Positions 1-11,046 of a stretch of 64,000 bases of DNA are shown in pieces. The stretch covers positions 9,059,486 to 9,123,485 of the forward strand of contig NZ_CP022161.1 in assembly GCF_002214185.1 (NCBI RefSeq), given 5' to 3'. Position 1 is the stretch's first letter, and each line of letters begins with the position of its first letter. The DNA comes from Streptomyces capitiformicae. GTDB lineage: Bacteria > Actinomycetota > Actinomycetes > Streptomycetales > Streptomycetaceae. Under the pieces are notes generated by a model. The model was not told the origin of the DNA. It was given only the letters and a program-made list of their open reading frames with translations, and ran no database searches. The translations under genes and the position numbers were made by a program.

Positions 1-2052
1 CGGAGCCCCGTACCCGCCGGGGGTGCCCGAGGGGGGAGCCGAGCCGCCGCCCGACGTGTCGACGATCGCGTCGATCTTCCAGTGCACGTTGAACTGCTCG
101 GCCAGCGCCGCCCGCAGTACGTCCTCACTGCCGCTGCTCGCGAAGTTGTCGCGCGCGCCCGCGTTGACGAAGCCGATCTGCAGGGTCGTGCCGTCGAAAC
201 CGGCCACATGGGCGTTCTGGCTGAGCAGGATCCAGGTGAACCGGCGACGGTTCTTCACCGCCTCCAGGACGTTCGGCCACAACACACGCGGGTCGAGTCC
301 ACCGGGGGCGGGGGTGTGGGCGGCGGGGGCGGACGACGACGCCGGAGGACCGGGCTGGGCGGCGTGCGCGGCCGGGGCCGCCGGCGCGGAGGTGCCCGGG
401 CCGCCGGGCGCGGATCCACCACCGGCGGGCGCGGCCGTCGGCCATCCGCCGGGGCGCCGACCACTGCCGGCGGCAGCCGTGGTGGGCCAGGAGCCAGGGG
501 CGGCGGGAGGAGCAGAGGCCGAAGTGTCGGCGTTGGGGCTGGTCTGCGCGGGTGTGGGCGCGGGCGCGGCGGCAGGGGCCACCGGAGGCGCGTCGTGCGA
601 ACCGGCCCCGGGTGGAGCCGCCCCGGCGGGGCCGGCCTCTTCGCCACCGGCGCCCCCGGCACCGTACGCATCCGGACCCGGCGCGTATCCGCCACCGGCA
701 CCCGGCGTCCCCGCGGCCGGAGCCCCAGGCGCTCCCGGACCTCCGGCTCCACGGACCGCGGCCCGAGCCGCCGCGGGCCCGCCCCCCGGCGGAACAGCCA
801 TTCCCGTGGGAGCAGCCGCTCCCCCATGTGCCCCGTGGGCGTCAGGCGCGGGCATGTACCCCATCGCGGGCGCGGCCCCGCCCCCGGAGAAGTTCACCCC
901 CCGCTCCAGGCGGTCCAGGCGGGCCATGACGGACCGCTCGTCGCCGTAGGTCGCGGGCAGGAGGACGCGCGCGCAGATCAGTTCGAGCTGGAGGCGGGGC
1001 GAATTGGCCCCCCGCATCTCCGTCAGCCCCTCGTTGACGAGGTCGGCGGCCCGGCTGAGCTCGGCGGCACCGAAGACGCCGGCCTGTGCCTGCATACGCT
1101 CGACGACGTCGGCGGGCGCGTCGAACAGCCCCTTCTCGACGGCGTCGGGCACCGCGGCGAGGATCACGAGGTCCCGTAGCCGCTCCAGCAGATCGGCGAC
1201 GAACCGCCGCGGGTCGTTGCCGCCCTCGATGACCCGGTCCACGACCTCGAAGGCCGCGGCCCCGTCGCCGGCGGCGAAGGCCTCGACGACGGAGTCGAGC
1301 AACGACCCGTCCGTATAACCGAGCAGGGACGTGGCCATGGCATACGTCACACCGTCCGAGGTCGCGCCGGCCAGCAGCTGGTCCATGACGGACATCGAGT
1401 CACGCACGGAGCCGGCCCCGGCGCGCACGACCAGCGGCAGAACTCCCTCCTCGACGGGGATGTTCTCCTTGCCGCAGACCTCGCCCAGATAGTCGCGAAG
1501 CGTGCCGGGCGGCACGAGCCGGAACGGATAATGATGTGTACGCGACCGAATGGTCCCGATGACTTTCTCGGGCTCCGTCGTCGCGAAGATGAACTTGAGG
1601 TGCTCCGGCGGCTCCTCGACGACCTTCAGCAGGGCGTTGAACCCGGCCGACGTGACCATGTGGGCCTCGTCGATGATGTAGATCTTGTACCGACTGCCCG
1701 CAGGCCCGAAGAAGGCCTTCTCCCGCAGCTCACGGGCGTCGTCCACACCACCGTGCGAAGCGGCGTCGATCTCGATGACGTCGATGGACCCCGGCCCGTT
1801 CCGCGCGAGGTCCTGACAGGACTGGCACTCCCCGCACGGCGTCGGCGTAGGACCCTGCTCGCAGTTCAGACACCTGGCGAGAATCCGCGCGCTGGTCGTC
1901 TTGCCACATCCACGCGGGCCGCTGAACAGGTACGCGTGATTGACCCGGTTGTTCCGCAGCGCCTGCTGCAGCGGGTCGGTGACATGCTCCTGCCCGATGA
2001 CCTCGGCGAACGACTCCGGGCGATAGCGGCGGTACAGCGCGAGAGACGACAC
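1..2052 (-). CDS. dnaX: DNA polymerase III subunit gamma/tau (C-terminus beyond the window)
   Basis: Clamp-loader ATPase of the replicative polymerase. The visible 684 codons begin at a GTG and start MSSLALYRRYRPESFAE. The Walker A motif GPRGCGKT is at residues 45-52. The zinc-module cysteines are at 64, 73, 76 and 79 (CLNC, CGEC, SCQ). The Walker B motif IYIIDEAHM is at 125-133. A long Ala/Pro/Gly-rich linker follows from about residue 400, then a more conserved tau-like segment (LWPNVLEAVKNRRRFTWILL). No stop is reached at base 1. No Shine-Dalgarno precedes the GTG, but a TATAAC hexamer lies a few bases upstream, so a short or absent leader is likely. The SRP RNA and tRNA-Ser follow upstream of it, a common Streptomyces neighbourhood. 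Confidence 0.97.
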   Translation of the reverse strand, partial: MSSLALYRRYRPESFAEVIGQEHVTDPLQQALRNNRVNHAYLFSGPRGCGKTTSARILARCLNCEQGPTPTPCGECQSCQDLARNGPGSIDVIEIDAASHGGVDDARELREKAFFGPAGSRYKIYIIDEAHMVTSAGFNALLKVVEEPPEHLKFIFATTEPEKVIGTIRSRTHHYPFRLVPPGTLRDYLGEVCGKENIPVEEGVLPLVVRAGAGSVRDSMSVMDQLLAGATSDGVTYAMATSLLGYTDGSLLDSVVEAFAAGDGAAAFEVVDRVIEGGNDPRRFVADLLERLRDLVILAAVPDAVEKGLFDAPADVVERMQAQAGVFGAAELSRAADLVNEGLTEMRGANSPRLQLELICARVLLPATYGDERSVMARLDRLERGVNFSGGGAAPAMGYMPAPDAHGAHGGAAAPTGMAVPPGGGPAAARAAVRGAGGPGAPGAPAAGTPGAGGGYAPGPDAYGAGGAGGEEAGPAGAAPPGAGSHDAPPVAPAAAPAPTPAQTSPNADTSASAPPAAPGSWPTTAAAGSGRRPGGWPTAAPAGGGSAPGGPGTSAPAAPAAHAAQPGPPASSSAPAAHTPAPGGLDPRVLWPNVLEAVKNRRRFTWILLSQNAHVAGFDGTTLQIGFVNAGARDNFASSGSEDVLRAALAEQFNVHWKIDAIVDTSGGGSAPPSGTPGGYGAP

Positions 2053-2136
2053 GCATACGAGGTTATAGCCGCCCACTGACAACAGGGACCGCCGAGCGAC
2101 CGCCCCCGCCGTGCCTCTGAAAGCCCCCGGGAACGC

Positions 2137-2232
2137 ACAAGACCCCCCACGCACCCGCCAGAGCCGACCTACCCTTGCTGCCTTCCGGCCCTGGGGGAGT
2201 TCAGTCAGATAGCGCCGCGTGAGGGGCTGCCC
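2137..2232 (-). ncRNA. ffs: Small signal recognition particle RNA (4.5S type)
   Basis: Read on the minus strand, the region has the universal SRP apical signature GGCCGGAAGGCAGCAAGG followed by GUAGGUCGG. Outer strands CCCCUCACGC and GCGUGGGGGG pair to close one long hairpin, as in the roughly 95-nt bacterial SRP RNA. It pairs with Ffh in co-translational targeting. It sits just upstream of dnaX in the same direction. The exact ends are estimated from the base-paired stem. Confidence 0.92.
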
Positions 2233-2350
2233 CCAGCCTACCCGATCCCCCGGGGACCTCCGCCCGCCTCCCCGACCTCCTCTCCCACCCTGATCCCCCG
2301 CCCTCGAACGAGTTCGCAAGCACCCTCCGCCGTCATGTAATGTTTCCGGC

Positions 2351-2438
2351 GGAGGATTCGCCTAGAGGCCTAGGGCGCACGCTTGGAAAGCGTGTTGGGG
2401 GCAACCCCTCACGAGTTCGAATCTCGTATCCTCCGCCA
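2351..2438 (+). tRNA. tRNA-Ser (anticodon GGA)
   Basis: The acceptor arms GGAGGAT (2351-2357) and ATCCTCC (2428-2434) pair. The anticodon loop in CTTGGAAAG gives GGA. A long variable arm of the class II type is present, the T arm contains GTTCGAATC, and an encoded CCA ends at 2438. A short inverted repeat (GTGCC and GGCAC, 2439-2454) follows directly and may be the remains of its terminator. The 3' end is only five bases from the stop codon of the truncated polyketide synthase on the opposite strand. Confidence 0.97.
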
Positions 2439-2443
2439 GTGCC

Positions 2444-4528
<2,085 letters not shown>

Positions 4529-4638
4529 GCTCGGCTGTCCTTTCCACGCCGATTTCCCTACGGGTGCAATTAACGGTCTGTGCGGCTGAATCCGGGACAT
4601 GGACCGGGAGCCGCTCTCCGGTTCGCTTCGTCGCGGTG

Positions 4639-5178
4639 TCAGGCGGAGTGCGGGACGGCGCGCCGGAAGCCGCCGCGGAAGAACAGCAGCCCGTCCCGGG
4701 CGCCGCCGTGGCTCGCTCCGACCACCTCGCCGATGAAGATCGAGTGGGTCCCGAAGTCGTAGGCGGTGGACAGTTCGCACTCCAGCCAGGCCAGCGAGCC
4801 CGACAGCAGCGGCGCGCCGGTACGCGGCCCCGGGGACCAGTCGACGTCGGCGAACTGCCCGGGCCCCAGCGGGCGTTTCTTGTCCGCGAAGAAACGGACC
4901 AGGCCTTCCTGGCCGGCCTCCATGATGGACACCCCGAAATGCCCCGCGGTCTTGATGGCCTTGTGCATCACAGCGCTCCGGTCGACACAGCACAGCACGG
5001 ACGGCGGGTCGAGCGAGACAGAGGTGAACGCGTTCGCGGTCATTCCGTGGATGTGTTCTCCGCCGGTGGACAGAACCGTCACACCGGTGGCGAATCGCGC
5101 CATCACCTCCCGCAGCGAAGCGGGCACCCCGTCCGTGGCCCGGTGCGCGGTGGGTTCGTCGGTGGACAGAGAGTTCAT
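4639..5178 (-). CDS. Flavin reductase family protein (HpaC-like)
   Basis: A 179-residue NAD(P)H:flavin oxidoreductase of the short flavin reductase family, which supplies reduced FMN or FAD to partner monooxygenases in the cytoplasm. Typical motifs are RFATGVTVLST near residue 33, GMTANAFTSVSLDPPSVL, and a C-terminal stretch with LECEL and HSIFIGEV. The ATG has GGGGAGTGAC just before it. It ends 110 bases upstream of the polyketide synthase remnant in the same direction, so it probably served a tailoring oxygenase of the lost cluster. It looks intact, but its partner is not in this window. The substrate flavin cannot be told from sequence. Confidence 0.86.
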   Translation of the reverse strand: MNSLSTDEPTAHRATDGVPASLREVMARFATGVTVLSTGGEHIHGMTANAFTSVSLDPPSVLCCVDRSAVMHKAIKTAGHFGVSIMEAGQEGLVRFFADKKRPLGPGQFADVDWSPGPRTGAPLLSGSLAWLECELSTAYDFGTHSIFIGEVVGASHGGARDGLLFFRGGFRRAVPHSA

Positions 5179-5444
5179 GTCACTCCCCTCGGGTATCCCA
5201 TGGATGTGGAACCTACGGGGCGCGCAGAACGACCTGGGCATCGTGCGGTAATTGGTCGCTCGCAGGCATCGAGGCCGGTAACTGGCGAGTCTCGGAGCGG
5301 AAATCCGCAGAATGCGATCGGTCGCGGGTGTGGTTGGCCTCTGTCCGTGGCGGTTCGGCGATCGCGCCCTGACGACGTGCCCTTGCGAAAGGTGCGGGTG
5401 CGATAGCCGGTGCCGTCGGAGCCGTTCATTCCGTACGGAGGAAC

Positions 5445-5590
5445 GTGCGCAAGGTGTTGATTGCCAACCGTGGCGAAATCGCTGCCCTCGTGGCCCGGGC
5501 GTGCCGGGATGCGGGAATCGCGGGCGTGTGCCCATCATGAGCCCGATGGCCGTCTACGCCGGCCCGGACCGGGACGACCTGCCGGAGTGG
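5445..5590 (+). pseudogene. 5' fragment of a biotin carboxylase (acyl-CoA carboxylase alpha) gene
   Basis: A GTG with GGAGG five bases upstream opens a reading frame beginning MRKVLIANRGEIAALVAR, the classic N-terminus of acetyl/propionyl-CoA carboxylase biotin-carboxylase subunits. The frame closes at a TGA at 5538-5540. The next conserved block (AVYAGPDRDDL, expected AVYADPDRDAL) resumes in another frame from 5546, after a small insertion, and similarity ends near 5590. Only about 50 of some 590 codons remain. Such genes often accompany polyketide clusters to supply malonyl or methylmalonyl units, which fits the neighbouring KSQ-AT remnant. Confidence 0.8.
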
Positions 5591-5642
5591 TGCACCGGAG
5601 GGCCGAGGGTTGTGGACTTGGCGTCGGGCCGGGAGGGCGGGC

Positions 5643-6077
5643 ATGGGCGTTTCCCACAGCAGCGACAACGGTGGGTATTCCGGCACGCCGCTCGCGAGGA
5701 AGATCGGTGTCAAGGCCGGCCACCGGGTGCGGCTGCGGCACGCGCCCGAGGGCTGGGGCATCCCGGCGCTCCCCGCCGGCTGCGACCTCGCCGCCGGTGG
5801 CCCGCGCGGGGCAGACGTCGCCGTCGCCTTCTATCGGATGCGGACGGATCTGACCGCAGAGGCGCCGGTGCCGGCCCGTGAGCTCGCCGACGACGCCATG
5901 CCCTGGATCGCCTGGCCCCGCATGGCCGCCGGGCACGTCAGCGAAATCACCGAGAACGACCTCCGTGATCAGTTCCTCCCGCTCGGGCTCGTCGACGTGA
6001 AGGTTGCCGCGCTGGGGGAGGACTGGTCGGGGCTGAAGTTCGTACGCCGCAGGGAGCACCGCACGCGGCAACGGTGA
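5643..6077 (+). CDS. DUF3052 family protein
   Basis: 144 residues. GGYSGTPLARKIGVK opens the protein, and WIAWPRMAAG, ITENDLRDQFLPLGLVDVKV and WSGLKFVRR follow. These are the conserved blocks of DUF3052, a family widespread in actinobacteria with no settled biochemical role. The ATG lies after GGGAGGGCGG. The gene appears intact although its neighbours on both sides are broken, so it may be a survivor or a later arrival in this damaged zone. Confidence 0.85.
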   Translation: MGVSHSSDNGGYSGTPLARKIGVKAGHRVRLRHAPEGWGIPALPAGCDLAAGGPRGADVAVAFYRMRTDLTAEAPVPARELADDAMPWIAWPRMAAGHVSEITENDLRDQFLPLGLVDVKVAALGEDWSGLKFVRRREHRTRQR

Positions 6078-6208
6078 GCCAGCGCCGCGCGGTGACCGCA
6101 ACAAGAACCGGTGACGAACCCGTGCACCTTCCCGCGCCCGCCTCTGCCCGCCAATTGACGTAATCAATCCGCCAACCGCCAGGCGTACGGTGTGGCGGGC
6201 GGGTCCGC

Positions 6209-7160
6209 TCAGGTGAGGAGTTTCGCGAGCTGGGCCATCTCGGTGGGCGGGTCGATCACCGGCTGGATGAGGAGTTCGTCGATGCCGGCCTGTTCCAGGG
6301 TGGCGATGCGGGCGAGGAGGTCGTCGCGGGTGCCGACCAGGGCCAGGGTGTTCATCAGCGAGGGCAGAACCAGGTCCCGGTCCTGTGGTGCGATGCGTCC
6401 GAGGTAGTTGGGATAGAGCTTGGTGTGCCGGTCCGGTGCGGTGGCGGTGGTGCCTCACCGGTCGAGGAGCCGCCGCACCGCCTCGCGTTCCTCAGGGCTG
6501 AGTTGCTCGGCGAATGTGGGTCTTTCGGCGGCCGTGTCGGCGGCGAAGGCCAGCAGCGACAGAACGAGGTGGCCGGTCGCGTCCAGGGTCGCGTCGCCGT
6601 GGGGGTCGTCGTCCTCGTCGAGTATGTGGAGCGAGGTGACCAGGTAGGAGTCCCTGTGGGAGTCGGGGGGCGCGGGGTGTGTCCTGGGCGGCGTGGCGGC
6701 GGGCGTCGTGCAGCGCGTGCCAGGCGGTGGGGTCCAGCAGGCCGAAGGAGATGAGGCCGGTGCCGCGGCGGCCGGCGACGGCGGCGGCCTGCGGCCCGAG
6801 CGCGGCCACGACGAACTCGATCGGGTCGGCGGTGTTCACGTGTGCCCCGGTGTGCAGGAACCGGATGTCGCGGACCCGGTCACCTTCGCGGTACTCGGTC
6901 GAGCGTCCGGCGCACAGGTCCTGCAGTGCGGCGATGAAGTTCTCCAGCCTGGCCGCCGTGGTCGGCCGCATGCCCAGGGTGCGCCGGGCGGTGTTTCCGG
7001 TGCCGACGCCGCAGATGATCCGGCCCGGTGCCAGGGCGGCTGGCGAGATGTGGGCCACCGCCGCAACTGCACGAACGTCGAGCGGCTCGGCGTAGGCGCG
7101 GTCCATCGCATCACGGGCGCGAAGCAGGCGCCGGTTCAGATCCTCGACCTCTCGGCTCAC
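6209..7160 (-). pseudogene. Chimeric pseudogene: AraC regulator N-terminus fused to a broken LLM-class F420-type oxidoreductase
   Basis: It starts at a GTG preceded at six bases by TAGCAT, a leaderless arrangement. The first 41 residues (MSREVEDLNRRLLRARDAMD, then AHISPA) match the start of AraC-type regulators. Without a break the frame then continues as the middle of a luciferase-like monooxygenase (APGRIICGVGTGN, TLGMRPTTAARLENF, EFVVAALGPQA). Near 6670 the oxidoreductase frame slips at a C-run. The proper continuation (DSYLVTSLHILDED, then SPEEREAVRRLLDR) lies in the next frame and meets a TGA near 6459. The true C-terminus (LYPNYLGRIAP to MAQLAKLLT) reads on to 6209. This implies one deletion fusing two genes plus a frameshift and a nonsense codon, so it is not functional. 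Confidence 0.82.
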
Positions 7161-7555
7161 ACAGCAATGCTATGGACATCCCGACGAGGGTGCGGCGCCC
7201 GAGAGTGGCGGTGGCGCGACCGGCACCGCGCCGCGATCCGTTCAGCGATCTCGGACTCCACCATGAACCGGATGGTAGGTCGCACGCGCACAGCGGAGCG
7301 GAGGAACCGGGGAAACCGCCCGTCAGACGATCGAGACGGCAGACTCCAGCCCACCACCAACACGAGCACGGTCAAGGACCGTCACGCCAGCCCTTCCGGC
7401 CAGCACGTCAGGTCGGCGCGCCCACCGGGGGAGGGAGCGACGAAGCGGAGCGCGTTTCATTCTCCCCGGATTCTCCCCAGCGCCCTCAGGGGCGTTCGAC
7501 GCGCCCATGATCGGAGGTCTCCGAGCTGCCGAGTGGCGGCTCAGCCGGTGATTAC
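7161..7555. other. 395-base stretch without a convincing gene
   Basis: It lies between the broken oxidoreductase and corA. Short open frames exist on both strands but have no recognisable motif, start signal or codon pattern. It may hold promoter sequence for the AraC-type start at 7160 and decayed coding sequence, and it forms the edge of the damaged zone that begins at tRNA-Ser. Confidence 0.5.
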
Positions 7556-8716
7556 TCAGAGCCAATCCCGCCGCTTGAAGATGACGTACAAACTGGTACA
7601 CACGGCAGCCATCAGGGCGATCGAAAGGGGGTATCCGAATACCCAGTGCAACTCCGGCATGTGCTCGAAGTTCATCCCGTAGACCGTCCCGACCAGCGTC
7701 GGCGCGAAGAGGATGGCCGCCCAAGAGGAAATCTTCTTGATCTCCTCGTTCTGCTCGAAGCCCGCCTCCGCCAGTGCCCGCATCTCGGCGTTCTGCTGCT
7801 GGGTGACGAGGGTGGCGTTGACCGTGAGGATGTCGGTGAGGGCCTGACGGAAGCCGTCGACCCGTTCGCTGGTGTGGGTGACGTGGTCGGCGACGTCGCG
7901 GAGGTAGCGCTGGAGTTCCTCGTCCGTCCCGTACTTGGTGAAACCGGCCATGAGGCCGTGGAGCATGCCGACGAGGGGGCGGGTGGCGCGCTGGAACTCG
8001 ACCATCTCGCGGGAGAGTTCGTAGATGCGGCGGGAGACCTCGGGGTCGCCGCGGAACACTTCCGTCTCGATCTCGTCGATGTCGTTCTGGACACCGGCGA
8101 CGACCGGCAGGTAGCCGTCGACCACGGCGTCGAGGATGGCGTAGAGGACCGCCTCAGGGCCGAGCTTCAGCAGTTCCGGCGTCTCCTCCATACGGTGGCG
8201 GACTGCCGAGAGGTCCGGGGCCGCGCCGTGCCGGACCGTGATCACGAAGTCCGGGCCCACGAAGACGTGCAGCTCGCCGAAGTCGACCTCCTCGGGGGCG
8301 TCGAGGTAGCGGGCGGCGCGCAGGACGACGAAGAGGGTGTCACCGTAGCGCTCCAGCTTGGGGCGCTGATGGGCCTCCATCGCGTCCTCGACGGCGAGCG
8401 GGTGGAGGTCGAACTCGGCGGCCAGGGACAGGAGTTCACCCTCGGTCGGACGGGCCAGACCGATCCACGCCATGCCGGACGGCGCCTCGCGCAGCTCGCG
8501 GTACGTGTCCGCGAGCGTGTCGGGGGAGGAGACACGTACACCGTCCTGGTACAGGGCCGCCTGCACCACGCTCGCCCGCTCGGGCGCCGTCGGCTCCGGC
8601 GTTTCCGGGTCCGGTGCCGCCGGTTCGACGGGCGATGCCGTCGGCGGGGTCAGGGCGCGGCGCCAGACGGATTTCCTGGCGTTCTTCGAGTCCGGGCGAC
8701 CGCGTCGATCGGCCAT
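7556..8716 (-). CDS. corA: CorA-type magnesium/cobalt transporter
   Basis: A 386-residue membrane channel for Mg2+ and related divalent ions. A long cytoplasmic N-terminal domain (VFVGPDFVITVRHG) leads into a stalk helix. The family signature YGMNFEHMPELHW sits between two C-terminal membrane segments (WAAILFAPTLVGTVYGMN and YPLSIALMAAVCTSLYVIF), and the protein ends with the basic KRRDWL. The ATG at 8716 has GGGAGG nine bases upstream. The first 50 residues are Pro/Ala-rich and not part of the core fold. It is divergent from the gene at 8894. Confidence 0.93.
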   Translation of the reverse strand: MADRRGRPDSKNARKSVWRRALTPPTASPVEPAAPDPETPEPTAPERASVVQAALYQDGVRVSSPDTLADTYRELREAPSGMAWIGLARPTEGELLSLAAEFDLHPLAVEDAMEAHQRPKLERYGDTLFVVLRAARYLDAPEEVDFGELHVFVGPDFVITVRHGAAPDLSAVRHRMEETPELLKLGPEAVLYAILDAVVDGYLPVVAGVQNDIDEIETEVFRGDPEVSRRIYELSREMVEFQRATRPLVGMLHGLMAGFTKYGTDEELQRYLRDVADHVTHTSERVDGFRQALTDILTVNATLVTQQQNAEMRALAEAGFEQNEEIKKISSWAAILFAPTLVGTVYGMNFEHMPELHWVFGYPLSIALMAAVCTSLYVIFKRRDWL

Positions 8717-8893
8717 CGCGGATGCCTCCCGAGGTGCGCGTACGACTGTGTGATCACCGAAACAGGACGTGAACAGGACGCGAGCAGGATATACGGGGCA
8801 AACGCCGCGAGGGTGGGGAGGGGGCGTGGGAAGGCGCCTGTTGCGGACCGAAGCGGACAGTATCTGTCCTCTTTGCCCGCTAGCGTGCGAGGT

Positions 8894-10036
8894 ATGACGA
8901 ACAAGGCCACCCGCACGGCACCGGCACCCCGGCTCGGCCCTCGAGCCCTCAACCGCGCCACCCTGGCCCGCCAGTTCCTCCTGCACCGAGCGCCCGCCAC
9001 ATCAGCAGCGCCCGCCACGCCCGCCACCTCCGCGTACGACGCCGTCCAGTACCTCCTCGGGCTGCAGGCGCAGAACGTCAAACCGCCGTACTACGCCCTC
9101 GCCGCCCGCCTGGAGGGCTTCGCGCCCGAGCAGCTGTCGACGCTCATGGCCGACCGTGCCGTCGTACGCATCGTCACCCTGCGCTCCACGATCCACACGC
9201 ACACCGCGGAGGACTGCCTGACCCTGCGGCCCCTGGTGCAGCCGGCCCGGGAGAGGGAGCTGAACCAGTTCCGCAGGGGGCTCGTCGGCGTCGACCTCGA
9301 CCGGCTCGCGGCGCTCGCGCGGGAGCTGGTCGAGGCCGAGCCGCGCACCCTGAAGCAGTTGCGCGAGGCCCTCCTCGTCGAGTGGCCGGACGCCGACCCG
9401 TTCGCCCTCGGTCTCGCCGCCCGCTGCCGGCTGCCGCTCGTCCAGGTCACCCCGCGCGGTCTGTGGGGGCGGAGCGGACAGGTCGCGCTGACCACCGCCG
9501 AGCACTGGCTCGGCCGCCCCGCCGAACCGGCCCCCGCGCCGGAGACCGTGGTCCGGCGCTATCTCGCCGCCTTCGGGCCCGCCTCCGTCAAGGACATGCA
9601 GACCTGGGCCGGACTGACCCGGCTGCGCGAGACCTTCGAGCGGCTGCGCCCGGAGCTGCTCACCTTCCGCGACGACAGCGGCGTCGAACTCTTCGACCTC
9701 CCCGACGCTCCCCGCCCCGACCCGGACACCCCGGCCCCGCCCCGCCTGCTGCCCGAGTTCGACAACCTGCTTCTCTCCCACGCCGACCGCACACGGGTGG
9801 TGTCGCCGGAGACCAAGGGCCGTACCTGGCGGGGCAATCAGGCCTACCGTTCCTTCCTCGTCGACGGCTTCCTGGCGGGCCTCTGGAAGCTTGACGACGA
9901 CGTCCTCACCCTCGAGCCGTTCGGACGGCTCACCAGGGGACAGCGGGAGGAGCTCGTCGAGGAGGCCGGACGCACCCTCACCGTCCTGCACGGCGACGGC
10001 ACGTACGACATCCGCTTCGGCACCGTCGCCCAGTAA
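8894..10036 (+). CDS. Winged-helix DNA-binding protein of the AlkZ/YcaQ (HTH_42) family
   Basis: 380 residues. Repeated winged-helix segments typical of the family are visible (RIVTLRSTIHTHT, LPLVQVTPRGLWGRSGQ, LLPEFDNLLLSHADR). The family includes AlkZ, a DNA glycosylase that unhooks interstrand crosslinks and protects the azinomycin B producer, and E. coli YcaQ. Near the N-terminus YLLGLQAQN contains a Q-x-Q triad, like the catalytic QxQ of AlkZ rather than the QxD of YcaQ-type enzymes. A repair or self-resistance role is therefore reasonable, but no crosslinker cluster is nearby. A perfect hairpin follows the stop. Confidence 0.8.
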   Translation: MTNKATRTAPAPRLGPRALNRATLARQFLLHRAPATSAAPATPATSAYDAVQYLLGLQAQNVKPPYYALAARLEGFAPEQLSTLMADRAVVRIVTLRSTIHTHTAEDCLTLRPLVQPARERELNQFRRGLVGVDLDRLAALARELVEAEPRTLKQLREALLVEWPDADPFALGLAARCRLPLVQVTPRGLWGRSGQVALTTAEHWLGRPAEPAPAPETVVRRYLAAFGPASVKDMQTWAGLTRLRETFERLRPELLTFRDDSGVELFDLPDAPRPDPDTPAPPRLLPEFDNLLLSHADRTRVVSPETKGRTWRGNQAYRSFLVDGFLAGLWKLDDDVLTLEPFGRLTRGQREELVEEAGRTLTVLHGDGTYDIRFGTVAQ

Positions 10037-10066
10037 CACACCATGGCCCGTGCGGGCGCATTGGAA

Positions 10067-10108
10067 GGGGGCGCTGCGAACCGCTCGTGGCAGGTTCGCA
10101 ACGCCCCC
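10067..10108. terminator. Bidirectional hairpin terminator
   Basis: Arms GGGGGCG-CT-GCGAACC and GGTTCGC-AA-CGCCCCC form a long stem around a ten-base loop. It lies between the convergent genes ending at 10036 (+) and 10183 (-), so it can serve both. Confidence 0.75.
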
Positions 10109-10182
10109 TGGTATCACCTGAGGATGTGCCTCAGGAGCCCGTGGCCCGGCCTATCCCGGCATCTCCCGGAACCGGTTGTCGG

Positions 10183-10980
10183 TTACGAGTTGACCTGCGC
10201 GGCCACCGCGCTGGAGAAGGTGGTCAGCCGGGCATAGATGCCGGGGTACTTCGCGTCGGCGCAGCCGTAACCCCAGGAAGTAATACCTGCCAGGACGCCC
10301 CCGATCATCAGGGGACCGCCGCTGTCGCCCTGGCAGGTGTCCACGCCGCCGGAGGTGTAACCGGCGCACACCATGTCGCTCGCGATGAACTCGGAGCCGT
10401 AGGAGCTGGAGCCGCCGCAGACCGAGTTGGCGACGATCGGCACGGTCGCGGTGCGCAGTTGGTTGGAGGAGGAGCCGCCGGAGGAGGTGGTGCCCCAGCC
10501 GAGGATGCGGGCGGTGGTGCCGGCCGCGTAGACGCTGGTCTGCGACGAGGTCACGTACGAGACCGGGGTGTACGGCATCGACGTCGACAGCGTCAGCACG
10601 GCCACGTCGCTGCCCTGCTGGGCGGACGTGTAGTCGGGGTGGATCCAGATGCGGCTGACCTGGCTGACGGTGCCGTTGGTGCCGTTGCGGTACGTACGGC
10701 CGCCCACCACACGAGTGTTGGAGGTCGTTCTGCCGACGACACAGTGCGCCGCCGTGATCACCTTGGTCGCGGAGACCAGCGTGCCGCCGCAGAACTGGCT
10801 CTGCGAGGCGTTCGTGATCTGCATGACGTACGGGTACGCGCTCGCGGTCGTGGTCGTACCGCCGACGATGGGCTGGGGAGCGGCGACGGCGCCGGGGGCG
10901 GCAAGAAGCGCGGCCGCGGAGGCGGCGGCGGTCGCCGCGGCGGCGACCAGCGTCTTCTTCGCACGGTTGAACCCGAACAT
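10183..10980 (-). CDS. Secreted trypsin-like serine protease (S1 family)
   Basis: 265 residues. A signal peptide (residues 1-33, MFGFNRAKK then an Ala-rich core ending AVAA) is followed by a very short propeptide and the mature start IVGG at 38. The catalytic triad is His79 (TAAHC), Asp125 (GSDVAVL) and Ser220 (GDSGGP). Asp214, six residues before the serine, gives trypsin-type cleavage after Lys or Arg. The protein resembles the extracellular Streptomyces trypsins that are often made late in growth. The ATG has GAGGAGAACC before it. Confidence 0.93.
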   Translation of the reverse strand: MFGFNRAKKTLVAAAATAAASAAALLAAPGAVAAPQPIVGGTTTTASAYPYVMQITNASQSQFCGGTLVSATKVITAAHCVVGRTTSNTRVVGGRTYRNGTNGTVSQVSRIWIHPDYTSAQQGSDVAVLTLSTSMPYTPVSYVTSSQTSVYAAGTTARILGWGTTSSGGSSSNQLRTATVPIVANSVCGGSSSYGSEFIASDMVCAGYTSGGVDTCQGDSGGPLMIGGVLAGITSWGYGCADAKYPGIYARLTTFSSAVAAQVNS

Positions 10981-11046
10981 GGTTCTCCTCATGGGGGATG
11001 CCGGTGGGGGACGCGCGGGTGGGGGGTGGTGCACAGACCCTGCGGT

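Noticed and set aside
4639..5178. Longer form of the flavin reductase starting near 5538
   Set aside because: The extension is Arg-rich and lacks family similarity; the ATG at 5178 has a good ribosome site and gives the usual length.
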